A stretch of DNA of 64,000 nucleotides. It comes from Cryptomeria japonica. Taxonomy: Eukaryota; Streptophyta; Pinopsida; Cupressales; Cupressaceae. This document shows, piece by piece, positions 37,501 through 45,700 of the stretch. The notes under the pieces were generated by a model, which saw nothing but the letters and a program-made list of their open reading frames with translations, was not told the DNA's origin and did no database searches. Position 1 is the first letter of the stretch, and every line of letters starts with the position of its first letter. Position numbers and translations under genes: made by a program. The stretch covers positions 304,555,164 through 304,619,163 of the forward strand of contig NC_081414.1 of NCBI RefSeq assembly GCF_030272615.1, in the 5' to 3' direction.

Positions 37501-37530
37501 TGTGACAGAGGGAGAAGGCATTTTAGCCAT
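21358..37530 (-). CDS. ALDH2C: Aldehyde dehydrogenase family 2 (ALDH2C-like), ten exons
   Basis: Exons on the minus strand are 37530-37449, 37368-37226, 37082-36929, 35469-35240, 35124-35035, 34931-34758, 34668-34531, 22049-21912, 21814-21753 and 21631-21358. Every intron is GT-AG. The joined frame is 1485 nt, giving 494 aa, close to the roughly 500 aa usual for the family. The NAD(P)-dependent enzyme oxidises aldehydes to acids. Key residues are present: N162 (PWN), K185, GSTEVG at 238-243, general base E261 (LELGGKSP), nucleophile C295 (GQVCCAGSR) and E392 (EEIFGPV). There is no N-terminal presequence, so a cytosolic ALDH2C type (REF1-like, hydroxycinnamaldehyde substrates) is likelier than mitochondrial ALDH2B. 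The CCAGSR motif is less typical of some cytosolic members, so substrate is inferred. Intron 7 is about 12.5 kb and filled with LINEs. Confidence 0.93.
21753..21814 (-). CDS. ALDH2C: ALDH copy 1 exon 9
   Basis: Encodes residues 384-403: [20 protein letters not shown], including E392. It ends two bases into a Lys codon, with a strong donor GTAAGT. Confidence 0.92.
21912..22049 (-). CDS. ALDH2C: ALDH copy 1 exon 8
   Basis: Encodes residues 338-383: [37 protein letters not shown] and TIFCDVK. The acceptor is TGCAG and the donor GTATTA. Confidence 0.92.
22300..22561. repeat. Compound AT/GTATAC/GTAT microsatellite
   Basis: Within ALDH intron 7. It starts as pure (AT)n, becomes repeated units of gtatacatatatatat-type (the palindrome GTATAC recurring about every 20-22 bp) and ends in (GTAT)n at 22522-22561. 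The long I-Y ORFs on both strands are artefacts of it. Confidence 0.93.
22690..23100 (+). pseudogene. Coding relic of unknown origin, possible LINE 3' end
   Basis: One frame reads as a heptad-like segment ([20 protein letters not shown], then EKEMNISKF) and, after one stop, [20 protein letters not shown]. It is followed by a T/G-rich 3'-UTR-like stretch. It may be the end of a LINE accessory ORF like that at 29662-31571, but I found no decisive shared motif. Confidence 0.35.
23113..23590 (-). mobile_element. LINE 3' end fragment with ORF3-like C-terminus
   Basis: On the minus strand a frame with a few stops reads [29 protein letters not shown] and [13 protein letters not shown]. This matches in layout the C-terminus of the extra ORF of the LINE at 25486 (SSRRRTRQ...[19 protein letters not shown]). 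It is followed by the tail hairpin AGGG-TTTTGGT-CCCT (23136-23150) and a TTTTTTCCTTAATC end, again as in that LINE. It is a 5'-truncated copy of about 480 bp, on the same strand as the ALDH gene. Confidence 0.55.
23600..25477. other. Intron 7 sequence without recognisable genes
   Basis: AT-rich with no coherent frame. Open frames at 24648-25114 and 25306-25527 show no known domain and no consistent continuation. It lies between two LINE insertions inside ALDH intron 7. Confidence 0.5.
25482..29632 (+). pseudogene. LINE ORF2 (endonuclease, RT, zf-RVT, RNase H)
   Basis: The frame starts [12 protein letters not shown] (APE endonuclease), with VQETK and MGDFNTPL. The catalytic SDH is read SNHYPI, an Asp-to-Asn loss. 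RT blocks are [55 protein letters not shown] and [10 protein letters not shown] zf-RVT lies at about 28580-28800 and an RNase H from [17 protein letters not shown] to VADLLANEG. Nearly the whole ORF is in frame 2, broken by stops where Trp or Gln is expected (for example ATGQ*VN*EKSA). Two compensating frameshifts lie at about 25785 and 25865, and one frameshift lies in a ten-G run (29246-29255). It normally nicks the target and copies the RNA into DNA. Confidence 0.9.
25486..31765 (+). mobile_element. L1-type LINE with ORF2 and an extra 3' ORF
   Basis: The element carries endonuclease, RT, zf-RVT and RNase H in one frame, followed by a separate downstream ORF and a 3' tail ending CCTTAATAAAAAAC. 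The 8-mer caaatgaa occurs immediately before (25478-25485) and after (31766-31773), a candidate target duplication. The 5' copy overlaps the natural ATG-AAG start of ORF2, so the match may be chance. No ORF1 precedes it. It lies in ALDH intron 7, antisense to the gene, and is inactivated by stops. Confidence 0.82.
29662..31571 (+). pseudogene. LINE accessory ORF3, unknown function
   Basis: Roughly 635 codons downstream of RNase H with no poly(A) or element end between. The N-terminal half is globular, with motifs [55 protein letters not shown] and [14 protein letters not shown]. The layout recalls the plant 'transposase_32/putative plant transposon protein' group, though this is an untested impression. 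A very acidic Glu/Asp/Lys stretch (30615-30870) and a coiled-coil C-terminus ([30 protein letters not shown]) follow. Six or so TAG stops fit decay from CAG, and there is one frameshift near 31020. The C-terminus and tail recur at 23113-23590. It could also be a separate non-autonomous element fused here. Confidence 0.6.
31774..32235. other. Intron 7 sequence between two LINEs
   Basis: AT-rich, with tacctatccc/acctaaatatag-like short repeats. No gene or element end was recognised. Confidence 0.5.
32236..33802 (+). mobile_element. 5'-truncated LINE: zf-RVT and RNase H only
   Basis: It starts in the segment just after the RT core ([29 protein letters not shown]). It runs through a zf-RVT ([35 protein letters not shown]) and RNase H ([42 protein letters not shown]). 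The first catalytic Asp of RNase H (NTDG) is Tyr. Several stops and at least one frameshift (about 32740) are present. The tail is GTGTTTGAATAAATTTTTA, without the GGG/CCC hairpin of the LINE at 25486, so it is a different family. It is antisense within ALDH intron 7. Confidence 0.8.
33830..34530. other. 3' part before exon 7 within intron 7, no gene
   Basis: AT-rich intron sequence. A related stretch (aacatttaaccatcct / catataaaagag area) is recognisable near the corresponding exon of copy 2, so this part predates the ALDH duplication. Confidence 0.45.
34531..34668 (-). CDS. ALDH2C: ALDH copy 1 exon 7
   Basis: Encodes residues 292-337 with the catalytic Cys295 in [20 protein letters not shown] and ending GVEHGPQ. 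The donor GTAACT opens the 12.5 kb intron 7. Confidence 0.93.
34758..34931 (-). CDS. ALDH2C: ALDH copy 1 exon 6
   Basis: Encodes residues 234-291 with the Rossmann turn [13 protein letters not shown], the catalytic base in [11 protein letters not shown] and [13 protein letters not shown]. The donor is GTTGGC, a weaker GT site that is partly shared with copy 2 (GTTGCC). Confidence 0.9.
35035..35124 (-). CDS. ALDH2C: ALDH copy 1 exon 5
   Basis: Thirty codons, residues 204-233: [20 protein letters not shown] and MSKHMDIDK. Both boundaries are phase 0. Confidence 0.92.
35240..35469 (-). CDS. ALDH2C: ALDH copy 1 exon 4
   Basis: Encodes residues 127-203 with the cofactor and active-site strand [12 protein letters not shown] (N162) and the adenine-ribose-binding Lys (K185) in [13 protein letters not shown]. 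The acceptor is ATAG and the donor GTAACT. The equivalent exon of copy 2 is the one split by the Copia insertion. Confidence 0.93.
35607..35759 (+). pseudogene. Short coding-like relic in ALDH intron 3
   Basis: One frame reads [20 protein letters not shown], a TAG, then [20 protein letters not shown] and [11 protein letters not shown] before stopping. It is charged and helix-like, about 50 codons, antisense to ALDH. I do not recognise it. It may be a processed-gene or element fragment. Confidence 0.3.
35751..35836 (+). mobile_element. tRNA-like SINE relic with poly(A)
   Basis: An A-box-like TGGCAAAGTT (35763-35772) and a B-box-like GAGTTCAAATC (35799-35809 region) are spaced about as in a tRNA gene. 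An uninterrupted A17 run (35820-35836) follows. This is the layout of a tRNA-derived SINE 5' part with a tail. Both boxes are imperfect. Confidence 0.35.
36463..36564. repeat. Two-copy 51-bp tandem repeat in ALDH intron 3
   Basis: Units start at tagagt 36463 and 36514. Each contains a tcaac(t/a)act and a cccct(g/a)ctacagatt core and diverges at about one base in five or six. Confidence 0.65.
36929..37082 (-). CDS. ALDH2C: ALDH copy 1 exon 3
   Basis: Encodes about residues 76-126: [34 protein letters not shown] and [10 protein letters not shown]. The acceptor is GCAG and the donor GTAAGC. Confidence 0.92.
37226..37368 (-). CDS. ALDH2C: ALDH copy 1 exon 2
   Basis: Encodes residues 28-75, including [12 protein letters not shown] and [17 protein letters not shown]. 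The acceptor is GCAG and the donor GTAATT. It ends in phase 0. Confidence 0.92.
37449..37530 (-). CDS. ALDH2C: ALDH copy 1 exon 1
   Basis: The start codon is at 37530 (MAKMPSPSV...), followed by [15 protein letters not shown], the conserved N-terminal strand of the NAD domain. A second Met four codons in could also initiate. The donor is GTATCT. The exon ends one base into the Gly codon completed by exon 2. Confidence 0.9.
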
Positions 37531-37594
37531 AAAACTCTTGTGGTAGTTGATGGAGAAACTATGATGCTCTGGTCATTGAACTTCCATTCCATTT

Positions 37595-37603
37595 CTATAT
37601 AAA
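37595..37603 (-). promoter_or_regulatory. Candidate TATA box of ALDH copy 1
   Basis: TTTATATAG on the minus strand lies 65-73 bp upstream of the start codon. That would place transcription start near 37565 and leave a 5' leader of about 35 nt. The position is plausible but unsupported by transcript data. Confidence 0.45.
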
Positions 37604-39231
37604 CAGATTTAAAGTAGTGTTGATAAGTCTCTATGATTTACTGCTCTGACAACTCTTATCTTCAAGTTTACATTTATTTAGTAATGCAAGATGAATTACT
37701 GGTTTGTTGATGAGATACCAAAGTTCATTTTGAATATTATAATGTGTATTAAATAATCAGGCTCACTGACGAAGATTCGATGCTCTGTTAAATTTATGGA
37801 TAAAAACCTGTCCTAGGCAACTTTTTGCCAAACTACATTAGTGGTTTGTTGTCAGAATAACGTGAGCTATGGTCTCATGGACAGGCTTTTTATTTAATTT
37901 AATCAAATGATATTATTTATCCATGTTTGACCCATATCAAATGGATAAGCTATATTTTTCCCACATGAGCATGTGAGTGCAATTAATTTCATGATTAATC
38001 ATGGTTAGTATTTTAATCCTAGTATAGTGTAATGGTTTGTAGTTATACTCTTTCCTTTAGTCGTCTAAATATAGACATGCTTTAATTGAAATGAATACTT
38101 ATCGTGTGTGTGTATGAGGTTGAGGCTTCCCAAATTGACCTTTTTTCCCATTAGGTGCCATAGAATTGATAGGTATTTCACTCCAATTTATTTTACAATA
38201 GGACTAGTCTATCTTTTGTATCCATTATTGTAAAGATTATAACTTATGTTTTTCATAATGATGTTACCTTTGATAAATTTATATTCTAATTTTATTCTCT
38301 TATATGAAATTTTAGTGGACCCACAAGATTGAACCTTTATCTTATGCTAAACTATAATACTAAACCAAATTGGATGATTATTTTGTCAAAAAAAAAAAAA
38401 TCATCTCTTGTGTTTACAACCTAAGTGCATGAATCTATGTCAATAAAGAAAGCCTAGTGATATACCTTTATCTAGTCAAATATATTTTAGTCAAAATTGA
38501 TGAAGCTTTAGTTTAGTCACACAACAACAATAAAATGAGCTTTATAGGAACATTATGTAGACCATTGGAGGATATCAAGTGAAAGTATTGCACTCAAAAT
38601 CTGATTTATTAGTGAGGATATTCAATTAGCCTCGGTCTCACATCATTAATAAACTAACTTTTAGAATCATTCAATTCTACTAGCTAGATTGCAATATAAA
38701 AAATATTAAAATATGACTTAGATAAATAAATTTTGAATGAAAAATAAAAATAAAGAAAATCATGTTAAATATATTTTAGTTTAAATAAATATTGTGCTAC
38801 AAAAATGTTTCACTACTTTCAAGTGTTTCCCTTGTCTTCAAATTATAAGATTACAATGTAGACTTCCACTATAAAGTACAATCTTAATATTTCATTCATC
38901 ATACTTACAATTGATCATTCACTGTATTCTCAAAATTTAATAATATAAAAATATTTGACATTGTATCAAAATAGTTCTCTAATATCTCATTTCTTACATA
39001 TAAGATGCAAGAACTATTAATAGTAAATGTAGAAGTTTCTAATCATATTTATATGTGCTTTAATATACTTAGATACTATTAAAATATGTATACAGTTTAA
39101 TTCTTTTATTATATTAAAAGGCGTAATAAGGATTATTAGGTCCTTACAAAATCCAAAGGGTAGAGAAGAAATTAAGTCCTCGCAAAGAATCCATAAAAAA
39201 AGTATGATAAACAACAAGAATAACAACAAAA
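37604..39231. other. Upstream region of ALDH copy 1
   Basis: AT-rich, without recognisable genes. It includes the proximal promoter of ALDH copy 1 (minus strand) and an A-run at 38389-38400. I recognise no further specific regulatory motifs. Confidence 0.45.
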
Positions 39232-41043
39232 TGGAGACACGCACAAGGAAGGCCAGGGCAGTGAAAACCCTAGCCGTAACAACATCGGTAGGTGGGTGCC
39301 CTTCGACCTGTGATGGAGAGGAAGGTGTAGATGACAACGATGGGAAGGATGTGGATGACCCTTTGGCTTTGGCAACCTGCTTGGGGAACGACTGCCCTCT
39401 GCAACAATATCACTGGTTGCTTTGATGATGGTGTGGTTGTTGGGGCTTGTGGGTTTAGTGATCCCTTTGAGAGTGTGGAGGAGGAGCTCCTCCTTGATAC
39501 TCTGTTGGAAGACACTGAGGATGATGAAGACGTTTCCCTCTTTTCTCTTTAGCAAGAGGCAAAACAAAGGGTCCAGTTGAATCATTATGTTTTGGGTTCT
39601 AAACCTGTTGCATCTTGTTTTGATGGGGGTGGCCTTGGGCTCATCCTTTGGAGGGGCTTTCTTCTTCCTAAACCTAAAGACCCTGTGGTGGTGGGTGTTG
39701 AGGTCTCCCCTCTTACCCTTGGAAGGACTCCCAATGCTTATGGGATTTGTGTTCCTTCCTTGCAGAATGATAATATTTTGTTGGGTGTGAGTCGTCTTAG
39801 CCTGCCTGAGGCCTCCTCCAACATTGTGCCTTCTTTCAATATTGGTGTGATGGATTCCCCTAGTGTTTCCTCTCCTGGTGTTGATGGTGTGTTTGTTACC
39901 CCTGTTGTGATGTGTTTGGAGACTGTTGCTCCTACACATGTTATAGTTGAGGGTTTGATCTTGTTACCCCTTAGTCGGGTGTGGATGTTGAGGTTGAAGA
40001 GACGTTTACTTCCCCTAAGTCTTTTGTTCCTACACAAATTGTGGAGGATGGGATGGAAATCGATATCCCAAACTTTCTTGCTTGCAGGACAGAGGCTTCG
40101 TTTAGTAACTCTCTTGTTTGGAAATTCTGCGAGAATCGTCCCAACATAGATGTCGTGAGAAGATGGATGGGTCGGAGGTGGAACCTAGGAGGTAAGGTTG
40201 AGGTTGCTGCTATGCTTAACAATTTCTTCTTATTCTCCTTTTCAAATTCGGATGATTGCTCCAGGACCCTTTTAGATGGTCCTTGGTTTATGGGGCACAA
40301 TGGACTTGTCCTTAATCATTGGGCCCCTAGATTTAATCCTTTGAAGGAAGATACTAGTAAGTTCCTTGTGTGGGTCCAGTTGTTAGATCTTCCTTTGGAA
40401 TTTTGGGATGAGGAAGTTTTTTGACTCATTGCAAACACTTTTGGACAATATCTTAATGTTGATTCTGTCACAAAATTTAAGAAGCATTTAATATGTGCTC
40501 ATTTTTGTGTGCTTATGGAGAAAAACAAGGAGCTCCCTTCTCATGTTTCTCTTCGCTCCAAGTTTGGAGTGTGGGTGTAACTTGTTGTTTTCGAAGACTC
40601 TTCTATTTTTTGCCATTGTTGTTGTAAATTGGGTCACTCTAGTGCCAGTTGCCCCAAGAATGAGAAATGGCAGCCTGTTGGTGGCTATGACAAGGTTGCT
40701 CAAAGGGCTGAAAATAGAGGGAAAGCCCCTATTGACGGTGAGAAGATGAACACCTCTTCTTTGGTTTCAAGTTCAAAAGCTTGTTCTCCTCCTTGGGTGA
40801 AGAGAAAAAGCTTAGAGCTTTTTAACTCTTGCTTCATGAAACAAAAATCTTTGGAACAATTTGGCTTCAAACCACCTTAACTTGGGGTTGGGTGTTTGTA
40901 AGTTCTAATGTCTTTTGTTGTGCGCTTGTTCTCCGTCTTGGTTGTCTCTTGTTGTTTTGTAGTGCTCTCTGATCTATCCTTTTGTTCCATCCTATTGTAC
41001 AAGGGTCAGGGCCCTTTCGAAACATCTTCTTTTTTTAATCAAA
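39232..41043 (+). mobile_element. LINE copy carrying only ORF1
   Basis: An ORF1-type frame is followed directly by a T/G-rich 3' UTR and the tail AGGG-TCAGGG-CCCT (41002-41015) plus TTCTTTTTTTAATCAAAAAC. No endonuclease or RT is present. The 10-mer aacaacaaaa flanks both ends (39222-39231 and 41044-41053), a plausible though low-complexity target duplication. If correct, the element inserted as a 1.8 kb unit: either an ORF2-deleted copy or a non-autonomous family moved in trans. Confidence 0.65.
39346..40880 (+). pseudogene. LINE ORF1 (DUF4283 and CCHC knuckle)
   Basis: The N-terminal part is acidic (EEELLLDTLLEDTEDDEDV), then Val/Ser/Pro-rich. The nucleic-acid-binding DUF4283 region lies at about 40060-40430: SLVWKFCENRPNIDVVRRWM, FLFSFSNSDDCSRTLLDGPW and FLVWVQLLDLPLEFWDEEVF. 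A CCHC knuckle (FCHCCCKLGHSSASCP) follows at about 40610-40660. This is the plant L1 ORF1 layout, an RNA-binding partner of ORF2. Stops (39550, 40422, near 40578) and a frameshift near 39970 inactivate it. Confidence 0.8.
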
Positions 41044-41149
41044 AACAACAAAAGATTAAATATGAAATAAGAGAGTGTTTAAATCATTTAATACTTAACA
41101 CAACATCCCACGCTTTAGAGACAAAGTGTAGCTTTGCATTCAATAAATT

Positions 41150-41840
41150 AATTTCTCCAATATAATCTTCTGCTACAAATTTCTCCTTTTATCTAACTTT
41201 ATTCTTGCCTTTCTACAAAATCTTCAAACTTAAAACAATGATTTTTAATATTTTTAATCAAATTAATCATATTTCCAAATGAGTCTTCCATCTCTCTAAA
41301 TATTATTTTCTTTGCTAACATACTTTGTTGAAGAACAACCATTTCATTTGTATTATGTATCGCAGCTCCATAATCCTTATTTACTTCGCCTATTTTTAAA
41401 TTTTAGCTTGATCATAAATTTCTTAGGGATCTGAACATTATTAGTTTGTCTTCTCAATCTTCTTAGGGGAATTTTATTTTTCCATTTCTTAGCAGTCCTC
41501 CTCACTAACTTGTCTCTTTTATTCAAGGTCTCTTTCTTCCAAAAATATCATCATCAAAATAAGACATAGGGTCTGTCTTACCCTTTCTCTTCTCCACGTC
41601 AATTTTACTATCAACAAAATTAAAATTTGTAAATTATTATCATAATCAAAACTCACTTTTCTCAAGATGCTTAGCTCGAGTTTGTACTCCCCCTTACTAG
41701 AGGCCACAATATTTATATTTTCAACTAGTGAATTGTCCTTAGAATTTGGATTTAAGGTAGAAATTATTGCATGTTTTATATACCCTTTAAGGATATATAT
41801 CCAACTAGAAATATTGAATAGAATTACTTTCTTCATTAAG
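41150..41840 (-). pseudogene. Unidentified coding relic
   Basis: The minus strand yields related-looking pieces in changing frames: SSWIYILKGYIKHAIISTLN and EYKLELSILRKVSFDYDNN (41836-41519), then IHNTNEMVVLQQSMLAKKII and MEDSFGNMINLIKNIKNHCF, and finally EINLLNAKLHFVSKAWDVVL. It looks like a decayed protein with helical segments, possibly a retroelement accessory ORF. No domain was recognised. Confidence 0.3.
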
Positions 41841-42351
41841 TCTTTTTCTTAAGTTCAATTTGCATACTTTTTATTCCACCTAAAAATAGGGGAAGAAACT
41901 AGTTTCGTCCTTGATTCTTTATTTTGAGTGTCATTTTATAGAGTTCTATTAATTTTTTATAAAATATTCAAAAAATATATAGATTTATATTTCTATCATA
42001 TTTCAAAAAAATTAATAATAGATATCAAATAGAAAAAAATTTAAACATATAATTATATACAATAAATATATATAATGAAAGGTTATCAATAGATGACACA
42101 TCTTTTTTATTAATATATTTGTGAATTAGCCAAACTAATTGTTGAGGCTACAAATAGGATCCCACATGAAAAGATACACTTTCATCCACTAAATTCCATA
42201 TAAACCAACACAAATCATTTACGTAACACGTTAATGATTATATAACATAGATCTCAATATGAGGATTTAAGCATAAGTCTTCACCATAAAAACCCAAACT
42301 TAAACATTTTAGCTCAACTCATTTGAATAAGTAGCACTCTTAAATTATTAA
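41841..42351. other. AT-rich intergenic DNA, no gene
   Basis: No frame, repeat array or element terminus recognised between the relic and the poly(A) end of the minus-strand LINE. Confidence 0.5.
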
Positions 42352-45300
42352 TTTTATTTTTTTTGGATTGGTTATCAAAAAAGCATTACATAGCTTTAGC
42401 ATAAAAGACTGAGTTCAGCAGTAGCCGGGGCACCAATAGAAGGTGCATATACAAAATACACAGTTAACGTGCACCTCCAAAAAAATAGGATTACAAATGT
42501 TAGACATATTTATAAACAAAATTGACATTATAGCATATTAAGCAACATCTAAGGAATTAAAATTTCAGCATCTGGTGAGTTGTTGTTTCCCATAGGTGGG
42601 AGCCATGCCACCCAGCCCATAGTTCCTTCTTGTCATACTTCCACCCGACCATCAAGTAATTCTTTCTTATGAGGATGGGAAGTGTGTTCACTGATCAGAT
42701 CGACCTCCTCCTGAATGATCTCCATATTCATTTGTCTACGATCCATTTGCCTCATGAAGGCCACCAAAGCTTGTTCAAAAGTTGCTTTGCTTGGTTCATC
42801 TCTCTCCCAAGTGAACCCGTGTGATAGTTCACGGATGTACACAGTAGTGGCCCCGTCCTTGATCCATCTGTCAAACTTGTCCGAGTCAAGTTTAAGCACA
42901 ACAGTAACCTGCACAGAAATAGAATGAGCAATGAGTCTCCTAAGAGACTCAGTGAGGTGCTTGGTATTTCTATTAAAGATGTCATCAATGCGATACTTCC
43001 ATATGAGCCACAAAACTTCCAAAGAAAAACAAGACCAAAAGACATTAGCAATCCTCTTACAGCCCTTGACATAGCCTAGAACAAAATCTATGAACTCAAG
43101 AGAACCAGACTCTAAGTTAAAACCAAATATTCTCCATATTTCCTTTGCAAAATGGAATTCAAAAAAGATGTGTTTCACATATTCAGGTACTCTGCAAACG
43201 CTACAGTTTATTAAAGAACCTTCCTTATTTTTTATGGGGAGTTTATTTAGTAGTAATCGCCAACCAAAGAAATTTTTTTTAGGTTCATTATGGGCCATCC
43301 AAAATCTACTTAGACAATCTTTCCAAGTCTTCGGTTCCCAGTCTAGGTCCCAGAATTTATTAAGGTGCAGAAAGATGGTATCGAACTTGGTGAGTGTGGA
43401 GTAAATGCACTTGGCTTTTAGGGAGGGGAGAGGTGTATTATCAGTCCAGCATAACGCAGTCATGGGGGGGAGAGCAGAGGCTAATGCCAATATAAGGGCA
43501 TTGTATGTCCTATTCTGGGATTCTGGGATAGAAAAGGTAGTTTGCAGCTCCTCCCACGATCTGAATTGGTTGTTTGTAAACAGCTGTTCAAAAATTTTAA
43601 TACCCCTATTATGCCATTTCAATGCAAAGCAGCCTTGAAGCATGGCTAATGGTTTCCCATTATGGAATAAGTTCCACCATATTGATCTATTATCAACAAT
43701 ATTCACCTGTTTAGTGCCATCAATTTTGACATTCACCAAGTGCCTCACATGTTCCTAGGCCTTCCATAGGGACTTGAAGATATCAGACCCAGCTGGAGCT
43801 ACCTCAAACTGCCCCATAAGACTATCCAGTAATGGGAGGTCCTTCCATTTCTTAGCTTTCTTAGGAACAAAGCATTTAATATTATTCCTTATAAGCACTT
43901 TCCATGGTCCATTGCATTCCATGGCCTTAAGGATCCATTTGGAAGCAAGAGCAATTCCTTGTAGTTTTAGGTCTTTCAACCCCATTCCAACAGATAGTTT
44001 AATCATAGTGCACCACTCCCACTTGACTGCATGTTGTTTCTTAGTCCCCTTTCCATCTGACCATAAGAATTCCCTAATTTGCTTTTGGACATGATTGAAT
44101 TGGTAGTTCTTAAATAGCCAGGCTGATGAGAAATAGATATTATAAGAGGCTAAAAAATTTTGACAGACCTGGAATCTTCCAGCTAAGGAGAGAAAATTCT
44201 TATTCCACTTTGAGAGTTTCTTATCTATCATGTTCCTTACCCATTCCCACATTTCTTTTAGGTTTGGGAGGACAGAGAAAGGAATACCTAGATATTTTAC
44301 AATCTGTGTTGGGCCCAGCCAAATAAGAGAGAATTTCGTAAGCCATCCTGGAGGGTTGTCCTCCTAGCCAAGAAGATTGGATTTGTGAAGAGCAATTTTG
44401 CTACCAGATGCCAAACAAAAAATACCCATATTTTTCATCGGGGCTGCAAGGTTTTCTTCCTCTAGCTTAATTAATAGTGCAGTGTCATCAGCAAATTGGA
44501 TATTACAAATTTCCTCTTTGTTAGTTAAAGTAATACCCCTAACAGCGGGAGTAGAAGAGGAGTCCTTAAGTAGGTAGAACATTGCATCTATGGCTAGTAC
44601 AAATAGGGTAGGAGCTAAAAGACACCCCTTTCTGATAGATCTAGTAAGTGCAAAATTGGAGGATCTTAATCGATTGACTTCAACGACGACATTGGCATCA
44701 CATAGTAAAGTTTTGACCATATTACAAAATCCAGGGGGGATGCCTAATGATTGAAGCATCTAAATGATGTACTCCCATTCTATTTTGTCACATGCTTTCT
44801 CAAAATCTATGAGCAACATGGCTCCACTCTACCATGATTCCTTCGCCCAATGCAAGGACTCCCAACATGTAATTAAGTTTTCCATTATGTATTGTCCTTT
44901 AACAAACCTTGTTTGAGTATTGCTGAAAATCTTAGGTAAGATCTTTTCCAATCTGCATGCAACCAACTTAGCTAAACTTTTGTAGGACACATTCAACAGT
45001 GTGATGGGTCTCCAATTTTTAATTAAGGTTTTGTCTCCTTCCTTGGGGATGAGCTTTATTAGACCTTGATTAACATTCTTGCCTAAGGAGCCACTATTTA
45101 TCGCCTCAGTGTATAGGGAGTAAAGATCATCAACAATCCACCCAATGTTTTCTTTATAAAATTCTACTGGGAACCCATCAAGGTCGGGGAATTTGTCATT
45201 GCTAAGAGCCAAGATAGCTCCCCTAATTTCTTATTTTGTAATACCCATTTCAAGTAACTTACTGTCCTCTTTGTCAATAATCTTGGGAACTAGGGACATA

Positions 45301-45700
45301 ATAATCTTTTTGGCATTCTCCTGTTCCTCCCTACCTAGTTTAGTAGCAAATAGATTCTTGTAGAACTGGGCAAAACATTCAAGAATTTCAGTTGGTTCAA
45401 ATAGGTTCTTATTTTGATCCCAGATAGTGTCAATTTTTTCTCTGGCTTGTTTCATTTTAAGAATATGGAAGAAGAATTTAGACTCTCGATCTCTAATATC
45501 TAACCAATTCATTTTTTCTCTAGCTCTCCATCCTTTGATTTTATGATTATGCAGTCTTCTAAGATCAACCTTGACCCTAACAAGTTGGTTAAAGTGAGTG
45601 ATGTATTCTCAAGGTCTCCTTGTAGTTCAAGTTCAGCCAATTGGAGGTCATTATGCAACTGTAACTCGGATGCTCTTATATTAATATATTTTCTTAAATA
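42352..45700 (-). mobile_element. 5'-truncated LINE with RT, different family
   Basis: Minus strand, ending in TTTTTTGATAACCAATCC and an A-rich tract at 42366-42352. The 5' end (about 45700) falls between endonuclease and RT, so EN is absent. It inserted just beyond the 3' end of ALDH copy 2. The tail lacks the GGG/CCC hairpin of the 25486 and 39232 copies. Confidence 0.82.
42633..45590 (-). pseudogene. LINE reverse transcriptase with zf-RVT, no RNase H
   Basis: In one frame: MNWLDIRDRESKFFFHILK, FPDLDGFPVEFYKENIGW, LIKLIPKEGDKTLIKNWRPI, LLIDFEKACDKIEWEYI and IRKGCLLAPTLFVLAIDAMF, then IQFADDTALL with the catalytic DD intact. A zf-RVT follows (FFGWRLLLNKLPIKNKEG, CSVCRVPEYVKHIFFEFHF). Instead of RNase H, the C-terminus is a 150-codon extension (WLIWKYRIDDIFNRNTKHLT, FEQALVAFMRQMDRRQMNME). 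Only about four stops interrupt nearly 1,000 codons, and the last 371 are fully open, so it is younger than the other LINEs here. Confidence 0.88.

Noticed and set aside
39172-39939. Minus-strand 255-aa ORF
   Set aside because: Antisense to the LINE ORF1 frame. It is His/Arg-rich without a domain and arises from codon bias of the sense strand.
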